Origin: Linepithema humile
Taxonomy: Eukaryota > Arthropoda > Insecta > Hymenoptera > Formicidae
Reading direction: 5' to 3'
Length of the DNA stretch: 64,000 bases
NCBI RefSeq assembly: GCF_040581485.1
Contig: NC_090128.1
Span: 32,704,931-32,768,930 of the forward strand
Below the pieces are notes generated by a model. It ran no database searches. It saw nothing but the letters and a program-made list of their open reading frames with translations, and was not told where the DNA came from. Below, in pieces: positions 13,874-22,638 of the stretch (position 1 is its first letter; each line of letters begins with the position of its first letter). Position numbers and translations under genes: made by a program.

Positions 13874-15265
13874 CATAATGTGAACATTCAGGTAGTTCGC
13901 TACTCGTATAATGATGGTTAATATCGGTAATCTGATCCGCAAGGAACTATTTTTTTCGATCCCTCGCTTCGAACCACCATCCGAAATTTTTTCTTACCTT
14001 TTTTTTTTCTTTCTTCTATTCTATGCTCCGCGCGTGCAATAACTCTGTCATCCGGCGACAATCGTCCCGCTAACTGCGGCGCGAAGAAATCCACATGTTA
14101 CAGACTCGGCACCGAAAGGTACTTTCGGACAATTATGGCGCAGGTGCAGGAAGTCGCGTAATCACGGTGCCCGTGCTTTCGCAATAATTGATTGAATAAT
14201 GTATTTTCGCGATTACGCGCGTATTTCGTGCGACAAAAGTATCAAAAGTGAAGGGTGTTGCAAAATTTTGACTTCACTGCCGATTTCGTTGTCGAAGCTT
14301 ATTTAAAGAATATTTATGATAAGTATTTATGTAATTGAAGTGAAGTGGAAAAAAAGATGATAATTATTAGTATTTATATACTAAAATCTTAATTACAATG
14401 TTTTTATGTAATATACATATTACGTATTTCTTGAATATTTTTTTTTATTTTGAGAAATTAATCTTAAAGATTTCTTTGATGTTCGATCATTTTATGATTA
14501 CTTTAATTGACTAGTAGAACAATGCAATGATTATCCAACAGCAGTTACGTTTTATTTTATTATACTAGTCTGTTTGATTTTACTAGAATGTAAAGGGCGT
14601 CATAGGGCCCTTTGATGAATGCCATCTATCGTTTAAGGGTAAAACTGCGTAGCTTAGGGTAGTTTAAGAGCTTTATAGCAGATGGGGCGACAAACTTTGC
14701 TAAAAAAGGCGAATAGAGATACAACTTTGTATATCTGTAAAATGTTTATTAGACGATAAAACAATAGTTAATCTGAACAATCTAAATTTTGACATTTTTT
14801 TACTAAGAATTTTTTATATATTATTAACGTTATATTTATATTCATAAGAACATTGCCAAAGAAAATATAGGTGGAAAGTGTAACTACTGAAAAACATTTT
14901 AAAAAAATATTATTTCAGACATTAATATTGTATTAATTTTGACACTTTGGTGTTATTTATAAAGAAATTAACACACAATTATTCTTTATCTCATTTTCAA
15001 TTATTTTTTTATGACAAAGAGAATACTTTTACTGTATGAAATGCAACAGTATTAGTGATATTGAATAGAAAAAAAATACATAAAAAAACGGATTATAATA
15101 ATAGATTATACTAATTACTATAATTATTTTGCCATGATATTGAGGGCATAATATCTTCTGATTTTTAATTCCGTACTATAGTATTTTTATAATTATTTAT
15201 AATTATATTGGAATCAATTTTGTGAAATACTTAATGCTAATAGGTAAAACACAGGGAAATAAATC
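13874..15265. other. AT-rich spacer downstream of the Bearded-family gene
   Basis: Mostly AT-rich with homopolymer runs and no recognisable gene. It lies beyond the predicted cleavage site of the neighbouring minus-strand transcript. Confidence 0.5.
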
Positions 15266-15289
15266 GAGATTATTTTATCCGTCACACAG

Positions 15290-15295
15290 TTTATT
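15290..15295 (-). terminator. Candidate poly(A) signal
   Basis: TTTATT on the plus strand reads AATAAA in the Bearded-family transcript. It lies about 310 bases beyond the last K box and is the first canonical hexamer I found downstream of the stop codon. Confidence 0.45.
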
Positions 15296-15604
15296 CGATA
15301 AATGCAATTACAATAGTAACTTAAACACAACGCTAAAGTTGGATCATGCGGTCCAACTGCACAATTCAAACGAAACAAAAACGATAATGCAACACAAGAC
15401 GATTAGATACAAGTGCGACATACAACTAAAGATACGAAACAAGATGTGCAAACAAAAAGTGAAAAAGAAGACGACAAAACTAATGTAATATGAATTCTGA
15501 AAGACAAACAAACAAAACGAATTCCGACACATCAAGAGTTAATTTTCAAAATCGGCCAGCACAATTGTAGATCTGATCGATTCTACTGCTGTTATTAATT
15601 ACGT

Positions 15605-16119
15605 ATCACAAAGTATCGCTCGAGCTGTGATTCGTTTAAGTAATCTAACTTACGCGCATAATATGCAATTACGATTTATCACAGTTTTTTGAATGTCTCA
15701 TCTTATCTTTATCATCTATCGACGAGTATAATCTAGTATTGCAGTTGGTGGAAGACATTTATAGTGAGATCTACATCGCGTTTGATAATATTTCGCTATA
15801 GATGATCGGCCCTACAATTACATTCATCTATCTATAGCTAATATCACCGGCTTTCTATATTTGTCGGCTAATATCACAGTTTAAACTATTAATTTCGCGG
15901 CAGATTATCACAGTTTCACGCTTGCGTGCGCAATTTATATGTGCGCATACATAATGAAGACATTTCTCTTCGATGACAGATATCACAGGTATTTCTATTA
16001 TGAAATATGCACTGGGCGGCCTATAATTTCGAACAAAGTTCGATTCATTAAACTACGATACATTCTAGCATATATTTACGCTACGCTATCGATGTGCGGA
16101 TCTAAAGTCTACTATCACA
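15605..16119 (-). promoter_or_regulatory. Cluster of six K boxes
   Basis: The K-box sequence TGTGAT (ATCACA on the plus strand) occurs in mRNA sense at 15,605-15,610, 15,678-15,683, 15,873-15,878, 15,907-15,912, 15,982-15,987 and 16,114-16,119. Five of the six extend to CTGTGATA, the full 8-base match to the start of the miR-2/miR-13 family. K boxes mediate negative post-transcriptional regulation of E(spl) and Bearded-family mRNAs in flies. The bases beyond the seed match are not shared between sites and do not resemble mature miR-2, so these are targets rather than miRNA genes. Confidence 0.85.
15750..15756 (-). promoter_or_regulatory. GY box, miR-7 type target
   Basis: GGAAGAC on the plus strand gives GTCTTCC in mRNA sense, the GY box. 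The neighbouring base extends it to the complement of TGGAAGAC, the first 8 bases of miR-7. After a 5-base interruption the plus strand continues TAGTGA, which also matches the next bases of miR-7, so pairing beyond the seed with a bulge is possible. Confidence 0.75.
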
Positions 16120-16267
16120 GTCGATTGGTCAAACTATACAAGCTTAAGCCCATCTTACATGCGAGATATTGCACGAAGATATTGCACGAAGATATTCTAC
16201 GGGACACATTTCACGCTACTTATCGATCTATCTAGTCTGCCGCGGATTCTTAATCGAGTAATCGAGT

Positions 16268-16341
16268 TAAAGCTCCGAACCAGGAGTTAATTGGCAAATC
16301 GAACTTAAAGTACACGAGCTAAAAGCTAAGCGATTAAAGCT
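16268..16341 (-). promoter_or_regulatory. Two Brd boxes
   Basis: AGCTTTA occurs twice in mRNA sense, at plus-strand TAAAGCT 16,268-16,274 and 16,335-16,341, close behind the stop codon. The second extends to the complement of TAAAGCTA, matching the seed of the miR-4/miR-79 family. Two near-matches (AAAAGCTA) lie beside it. Brd boxes destabilise and repress Bearded and E(spl) transcripts in flies. Confidence 0.8.
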
Positions 16342-16425
16342 ATTAAGCTTAAAAGCTATGAGAGCTACCTTCAAGTCCTCGAAAAACTCCTGCGCCGGCC
16401 TCCGCTTTTCGATTCAGGTGATTCG

Positions 16426-16815
16426 TCATCTTCTCTCAAGCTGTTGATCGCCAGGTTGACATCCGCAATCATCATCGACGATGCCATGCATCCTGGATTG
16501 ATCGTTGCTCGCCAAGCTCTCCCTCAGTTCGTTCTCCAGATTCTCGTTGGCACGATTTCGCGATTCCTCCTCTTCGACGATCATTGTCATCGTGGTCACC
16601 GCGTCGTTGCAGCAGCAAACCTTGATCTCGTTCGGGCAATTTGGCCGATCGCTGTTGAAGTCGACGATGGGAACCGTCTTACCGCGCCGCAACTTGGCGC
16701 ACCACCTCTTCAGGTTCCTCAGAGTGGTCTTGACAGCTCGCCGGGCCGCCAACACACCGTCGTCGATGGATCGAACTGGTTCGCCGGTGGGCATCACGGC
16801 GTACATGATCTTCAT
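16426..16815 (-). CDS. Bearded-family protein, E(spl) m4/m-alpha type
   Basis: Single-exon gene for a 129-residue protein beginning MKIMYAVMPTGEPVRS. Bearded-family proteins are small cytoplasmic modulators of Notch signalling; in flies they bind the ubiquitin ligase Neuralized and limit Delta internalisation. Seen here: a strongly basic, potentially amphipathic helix at residues about 23-46 (AARRAVKTTLRNLKRWCAKL and on), a cysteine-rich stretch near 67-69, an acidic run EEEE at 81-84, and NRANENL at 86-92, matching the family motif NxANE(K/R)L. The later fly motifs (PVxFxRT, FFWT, DRW) are not evident. The chosen ATG has A at -3. An in-frame ATG at 16,965 would add 50 residues made largely from a tetranucleotide repeat, so it is less likely. 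The Brd, K and GY boxes in the 3' flank independently support the family. The family call is firm; orthology to m4 versus m-alpha cannot be decided here. Confidence 0.85.
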   Translation of the reverse strand: MKIMYAVMPTGEPVRSIDDGVLAARRAVKTTLRNLKRWCAKLRRGKTVPIVDFNSDRPNCPNEIKVCCCNDAVTTMTMIVEEEESRNRANENLENELRESLASNDQSRMHGIVDDDCGCQPGDQQLERR

Positions 16816-16825
16816 GCTGGCGCCG

Positions 16826-16862
16826 TGAGTGAGTGAGTGAGTGAGTGAGTGAGTGAGTGAGT
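16826..16862 (-). repeat. (GTGA)n microsatellite in the 5' UTR
   Basis: About nine GTGA units on the plus strand, read as TCAC/ACTC repeats in the transcript just upstream of the start codon. If translated in frame it would encode the repeat SLTH, which explains an otherwise misleading upstream extension of the reading frame. Confidence 0.9.
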
Positions 16863-17154
16863 GGCCGAGAAAAACCGGTCGTGATTCCGTCGAGGGATGC
16901 TGAGGCGAACTGGCAGCGGACGGTGGATACCTCAAATGTTCGAGGACTCGTGACTCGGGCCGCATATATGCGTGAACGAGATGAACGAAGAGGGCCTCTC
17001 CTCTCGCTGGTGAGAGAAAGAGGGGAAGGCGGAGCGGCGTACACGTGTACGACACGAGGATGGATGGTGAAAACCGGTCCGGTCCTCGTGCCCAGTCGTC
17101 TTTTCCCTTTTTTCCCTTCGAGATCGCGCGAGTATGAGTGGGTGTGATTGAATG

Positions 17155-17186
17155 TGAGCTGGGATGAGAGCAGCTCGGCTTATATA
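17155..17186 (-). promoter_or_regulatory. Core promoter of the Bearded-family gene
   Basis: On the minus strand TATATAAG spans 17,186 down to 17,179. About 31 bases downstream of its first base, CTCACATT places an initiator-like TCA with A at 17,155. The TATA-to-start spacing is canonical for insect RNA polymerase II promoters. This gives a 5' UTR of about 340 bases and no need for an intron. The start site is predicted, not observed. Confidence 0.65.
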
Positions 17187-17472
17187 GCCGAAGGGTCACG
17201 CATGCGCTCGATGCATGCGGGCATCAGGGCGGTGGAGGGTGGAGATCTGCGTTTTTTTTCGCACAGATACGTATGCGTCAGCCCGCGTGCGTGTGTGCGT
17301 CAACGATGCAAGTTGGTAGGGGCTGGCAGGTACTTTGTATCGGTCGTAACTTCTCGGGGGAGGCGCGGCAAAGGGAAAGGGCATTCGACTCGAGCCGAAG
17401 GCAAGCGGCGGACGATTGCGTCGTGATTAGATCATCGATGAATAGATTGGATTATTACAATGTACATTTTTT

Positions 17473-17480
17473 TGTGAGAA
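17473..17480 (+). promoter_or_regulatory. Candidate Su(H) binding site
   Basis: TGTGAGAA fits the Su(H) consensus YGTGRGAA and lies about 320 bases upstream of the predicted start. Fly Bearded-family genes are direct Su(H) targets, so the position is sensible. One 8-mer alone is weak. An RCAGSTG-type E-box, ACAGGTG, lies further upstream at 19,232-19,238. Confidence 0.4.
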
Positions 17481-17699
17481 ACAACGTCTTTATGTATCTG
17501 CTCCTCGCGCATTTTTATATAAAAAAAATGTATCAATCAAGAGGGACGCAAATCAAAATCATAAAAAATGGAAAGAGGAGAAGAAAAGGACAAACGGATG
17601 AGGAAAATCGCAAAAATATGAAAAGAAAAAAATTAAGTTTATATATTTGAACATACGCGTGCGCTGAGTTGTGCGCAATCTGAAATAAAAAAGAAAGAT

Positions 17700-19100
17700 A
17701 CGAGTTAAATGGAAAAGAGAGAGGACGCGATGGTTGGTGGACAGTGATGAACGAGCAAGGGCGCGAAGGACATCGGAAGGGTGGGGAAGAGGAACAAGGA
17801 CAGAATGGTGTTCACGTCAACTCGTAGTCGTCGAAAGCGAAACACGGGAGAAACGAGGCTACGGCCCCGCGTCGATGCGAATTATCGGTGTGTGATGCAG
17901 TGAAAAGAGACGCGGTAGGGTGGAAGGAGGACGCGGATCGGAGCGAGAGGGTGACAAGCGATAGTCGGTGCGAGGATAAAAGCTCACGTGACTGGAAAGA
18001 GAGGGCAGATTTAAGGATTGAGATGGCGAATGAGGGGGAGGGTAGGACGGGAAGCGCAGAGAAGGAGGAAATAAGCGCTCGATGTGGCGTACGCGCAGCA
18101 CGAGTTGCGCACGCTGCATCGGCGAAGGATACGCCGAAGAGTGAGAGCTGAGGGTGTCAGAAGGAGATACATGTAATGCGGAGAAGGAGATCGAGTCGAG
18201 AAAGGCCGGGAGCGCCTAACAGTGAAAAAAGACGCAACTTGCGGTGGTGAGGAATCGAGAAGGGAGAAGGAAATAGATCGTGCGACGCACGCGCAGCACG
18301 AGCGGCACGCTCTAAGAAAGAGCAGCCTGCAATCTAGAGGGTGACGCCGCGTGGTTGGAGGAAGAACGAGGATCAACGAATAGGGTAGAGGGGGTAGAAC
18401 GAACAAAAGAGAAAGAAGATCGAGGGAGCAAAAGGAAATAGCGCACGTGCAACTGAGAAAGAACAACTCGACAGGCAGAAAGAGAGACGCGGGAAGGAGA
18501 GCTAAGGTGGGCAGAAGGAGACGCGGAAGGATAAAAGCAAAGAGAGAAAGAGAGAGAACGACAGAAGTCGCAGTGGCAAGGGAGAAAGGAAGTGGGGTGC
18601 GAGCTTTGCGTGGCGCACGCGCAGCACGAGCTCCTCGGGCGAGCGAGAGCGAACAACGATGGCATGACAGAGACGGCGGCAATCGTGCGCCACGAGCGAG
18701 AGCAGGGTGGGACGAGAAGGGTGAGTAAAAGAAGGAGGTATCGTTTGCCGTAAGGGGGAAGAAGAAGCAGAACCGTGAGGAGAACGGGACGATACTCGAT
18801 TCGTAGCGTACGCGCAGCACGAGTTGCGCACGGTAGCAGCGAACGTATGCCTGACAGAAGTGAGCGCGAGAGCAGCACGTGGTGCGCTCGTGCTGGAGGA
18901 GGAAGGGACGAGAGACACGAGATTGAAGAAGAAGAAGCGAGAGGGCGATAGAGCGAAGCAGGGTAAAACAAAGAGAAAGCGAGTGCCTCGTGAGGGAACC
19001 GACACCACTCCGTTCACCAGACAAGGACGAGATAGAACGGTCGTTAAGAGAGAACCGCATCGATGCGTCAGGCGACGATGGTCCAGCATGGGTGACGCGT
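17700..19100. repeat. Purine-rich degenerate repeat block
   Basis: The plus strand is dominated by G and A in short varied units. A conserved core, ACGCGCAGCACGAG, recurs at 18,091-18,104, 18,289-18,302, 18,617-18,630 and 18,810-18,823. The first and last copies share longer flanks (GCGT before, TTGCGCAC after). Other parts also recur, such as GAAGGA-GACGCGGA followed by GGATAAAAGC near 17,925-17,980 and 18,512-18,540. This looks like an old, diverged satellite-like array with spacings of about 195, 328 and 193 bases. Long open frames on the pyrimidine-rich minus strand arise because that strand rarely forms stop codons. Confidence 0.65.
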
Positions 19101-21770
19101 CGATTTGACGAAGGGCGATTGGCCCGAGGGAGGAGAGGTAGAGATAGTAGGGGGTGATCGAAGGGGTGTGCAACCTGTTGCACGGGAAGTCGTAATGCGA
19201 CGGTTCTTCTGCAGCTCTACGAGCGCGTGAAACAGGTGGCCGCGGTTGTTCCGTCGTTCGCAATTAACGCGAGTAGCTCTGGCCACTTCACTTCGATCCT
19301 TTTCAGGGGCGGGGAGTTTTTTTTTTGCCGCAGCGTCGCGGCGAGATTGCGAGAACTTAGGGCTTAGGACGGAACGATCGGCTATTACGATCGCGGAACG
19401 GCAGATGCGCCGCTCTCGTCGTTCTGCTCGCATTGCTGCTTTTGCCAAAAGATAAAGATTCACGCTTTAGTTTTTTTATTTTCTTCTGGAATATTTCACG
19501 AACACGTCCACTAGGTCTCTCTCGCAACGTATGCAAATGTACGCATACGCATTTGCGCGACCGGTGATCTCCGATTGACGTCGCGACGTGAGAAAACACG
19601 GATAATACGCTTTAATCGCATTCGCCTCGCGGCACTGTTAAATCGGTCCTTGCGTTATGACCGGTAAGTAGCAGCCATTACTGTGCCGCGACGGACGGTA
19701 TAAATTATAAGATCGGCCGATACGCGCGTAATCTTAGCGTTAAGTTCATTCTTTTTCCATGAATTGATCATTAACGCCTCGTCGATATCACGTTATTTTA
19801 GTTACGCATCTGTCACTTTATCGCTTGAATTATAAAATAATTATAGTTAGCAATAGTGTTTCTTGTTTAGCGGACAATGCAGAAATCCTTCATTTAATCA
19901 TCATCTATTTCTGATTGCGCCGTGCGTCATTGCGTCTTTTTGTCCGTGAAATTCATGGAAAAATGCTGAAGTATAAATAACTTTGACGCTTTTGCATCTT
20001 CTTAAAGCTAATTTTATCACGTTATTCTTCGTTTAACTTCTTACGTTGAAATCAAGTTTATTTGCAAAACCTTCGTAGCGCGTATAAAACGCGGTGTTTA
20101 CGCAAAACGAGCTCATTTGTCATTCACATTAAATATTCAAGAACCGCCCGCGGCGCCTTCTCGCTTCGGTATTCCAGCGTGTCCCGTGTCTCGCCACGCT
20201 GACAGGACAGAGGATTTCGCTCGAACGGGGCAGCCGGCATCACCCGCGCTTCCATTCACGCAAGGGGTGACCGATCCCCTCGGCGCGACGCGGTCGCAAT
20301 ATTTAGATTCCTGACCAACCGTACGCATCTGTCGGCGTGCCCCTCGTGTCCGACACTCCCCGGGCGAGTGATGCGCTTTTCGAGGGTGCACGCTCGCCTC
20401 TCGTCGCCGGCCCGCGCCTGGCCATCGAGCCCGGGCCCCAAGGAGCAACGTGTGTATGTATATCTCCTCGGTCGGTGGCAGCTGGAGGTTTCGCGCGTGA
20501 GAACTCGGTGGTTCCGAGGTTCCCTGGTTCTTCTCGTCGCCACCTGTCCTCGCGCGCCGGCTCTCTCGAGGCGACCGCCAACCCTCTTTCCTCGTCCTCC
20601 TTTTTCTTTCATTTCTCTCCCGCGCAGCAGCCCTCCTCCTCCCTTCCTCCCCCCTCCCCCCCTTTCTTCTGCCCGAGTACCCCTGCGCGGTACATGCGTC
20701 GATTCCCCTTCGCGGATCGCTGATGAGCAACCCTTCGCGACGTAATCACGCCTCGGCAGAGACGACGGACGGACGGAAGAAATTAGGACCGGCCCCCGGG
20801 GGCCCGATTGAAATATTTTAATGGTGCTTCGATGAGACGAGATCTGTCGGGCAGATACGGCGCCTCTCGCTGTGTCGTGTGTTTTTTACAATGATTTTGT
20901 AGGGCAGTTCGATACTTGAGAGGCCGTTAAGAGTAACGACGTGGGCCGTGGCGCGATCCTCCTTCTCTGCAAATTAAAATATTTTAACTCGTTCCGACGA
21001 GAGGAAAGAGAAAATTAAAATACATTATAGATACTTGGTTGTTTATTATCAAAATAATGGATGGTTTTCTACTATCTGTGTATTACTGTATCGCACATGA
21101 ACAATGTTTATTATAATTATTATTATTATTATAATTAAAATTTTTAATTATTTAAAATATGCTGTCTTGTTTACACTAGTTACTATCTACAAATTTCTTT
21201 ATGGATAAAAATTCTTTTTTACGTGATGAGTCATTCTTCTTCGATCAATTACAGTTTTTCCCAGTCTAATCAGTTATTGGATCTCGTTTTACGAGCCTTG
21301 CAGCTCACGAACCGGTACGCCGAGGAATGCACAGCTATTATCAACGTCGATTTAATTAACATCGCGTCGAACTCTCTTGTCTTACAGCAGCGCAGCGGCC
21401 CTTTGACGCGGTGATCATTGTCGAAGTGATTGGAAAGTATTTGTAAACGGCTTCTCCTTACCGATCATCTCACTCGAGATCGACGTTCTCCGCCCCAAAT
21501 CCTAAGCTAACCACCCCAAGCGTTCACGGAGCGTGTTGGTCGTGTGCGAGGAACGCGCCCAGCGTTTCTCGGAGCCGAGAGAGCCCCTCACGCGACGGCG
21601 GGGTCCTCCCCGCGTAGAAAGTTTCTTTACAGAAAGGAAACTGGGCCTCGTAACGGTCGGGGGCCTGATGCAGACGCGTCGCGGCACGGACGCACGTCGT
21701 GACGGACAATAACGACCCCGAAACCCGCAATGAAGCTGTCGGGAGGCGAAAATTGCGCGATCAGTCGCGT

Positions 21771-21771
<1 letters not shown>

Positions 21772-21828
<57 letters not shown>

Positions 21829-21830
21829 GA
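21772..21830 (+). repeat. (GA)n microsatellite
   Basis: A GA dinucleotide run of about 59 bases with one GGGA interruption. The arginine-glutamate and leucine-serine repeats in the frames crossing it are artefacts. Confidence 0.95.
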
Positions 21831-22618
21831 CGGGCCGAGGACGTTCGAGCAATTTCGAGAGACCGGGGCAATTGTTCGCGGATAGGGCAATTTTGTGACA
21901 CGCGAGTGCAATTGACGACGATAAATCTTCGTTCGTGCTCGCGAGTCATTTGGGTCATGCGCGATGAGAGGGTTTAAGCGGATCCCAGACGCGGCGGACG
22001 TGGCGGCAGCTCGCAGATGGTTCAGTGACAGTAACTATGCGATCGCGCGCCTCTCGTGTGTTTTTCAAACGGTCACGGTAGCGCGCGATTGAATCGTTGG
22101 TTAGAACCGGGGTCCAATCACGGCTAACGACGAAAATGATACCATTAAATTAAATCGATTAAAATTTATCAGGTTATACTGTCATTGGTCGTTTTATTAA
22201 TTCTATTGATTGTGAGATAAAAGCAACTTCCTTTTTTAATCCTTGATTTAACACGAAAAATTGCAATTTATTACAAATTATATCTAATTATCAATAGATT
22301 GCGTAGAATGTTGGAAAAATATCCGGCGAAATATAAACTGTTTGCAATTAACAGTAATATTTTAGAATTATTTATAATATTAATATCGCGTTTGAACGTC
22401 TTGCAATGTTTTAAAGGTAATTGGAATTTTCCTAACCTTGATAGCAGCACACTTGATAGCAGATTTAATTTTATTTATAACTTCCTTTTTCATATCTCGA
22501 AGGAAATGACGATATGAAATTGTTATAAGTCATGCGGGTTTTTAACGTCACATATCTTCGGAAGTGCGCTTATCTGCAACGTGACATCGACCGTCAAATG
22601 AACGGTTCGTCAGATTGA

Positions 22619-22638
22619 AACCGGTACAAGTACCGGTT
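22619..22638. promoter_or_regulatory. Palindromic Grainyhead-like site
   Basis: AACCGGTAC-AA-GTACCGGTT is a near-perfect inverted repeat with 9-base arms. Each arm contains AACCGGT, close to the Grainyhead consensus AACCGGTT. Single consensus AACCGGTT sites also occur at 44,193-44,200 and 57,153-57,160. Binding is not shown. Confidence 0.3.

Larger units (their letters stand above)
15270..16425 (-). other. Predicted 3' UTR of the Bearded-family gene
   Basis: The stretch runs from the stop codon to a candidate poly(A) signal, AATAAA in mRNA sense at 15,290-15,295, giving a UTR of about 1.15 kb. It contains two Brd boxes, one GY box and six K boxes, all in mRNA sense. It also contains a short tandem repeat of ATATTGCACGAAG (about 16,164-16,200), a duplicated GCTAATATCAC, and a potential stem between CTATAGATGA (15,796-15,805) and TCATCTAT (15,824-15,831). 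The plus-strand open frames across this span have no motif support. The true 3' end is not proven by sequence alone; transcript data would fix it. Confidence 0.65.

Noticed and set aside
13556..13942. Open frames with arginine-glutamate and leucine-serine repeats
   Set aside because: Direct translation of (GA)n and (TC)n microsatellites; same for frames at 21.5-21.98 kb.
15605..16119. Repeated TATCACAG on the plus strand read as a miR-2 gene cluster
   Set aside because: Bases after the seed differ at every site and do not match mature miR-2/13, and no hairpin partners are evident. The minus-strand K-box reading fits better.
15939..16235. 98-codon plus-strand open frame
   Set aside because: It lies antisense to the predicted 3' UTR of the Bearded-family gene, has no motif, and the conserved regulatory boxes explain the sequence better.
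16444..16836. Plus-strand open frames of 130 and 107 codons antisense to the Bearded-family coding region
   Set aside because: Shadow frames of the real gene; the minus-strand product carries the family motifs.
18011..19263. Long minus-strand open frames (390 and 253 codons) in the purine-rich block
   Set aside because: The minus strand here is pyrimidine-rich and so seldom forms stop codons. The translations are low-complexity serine, leucine and arginine sequence, overlap each other in different frames and follow the DNA repeat.
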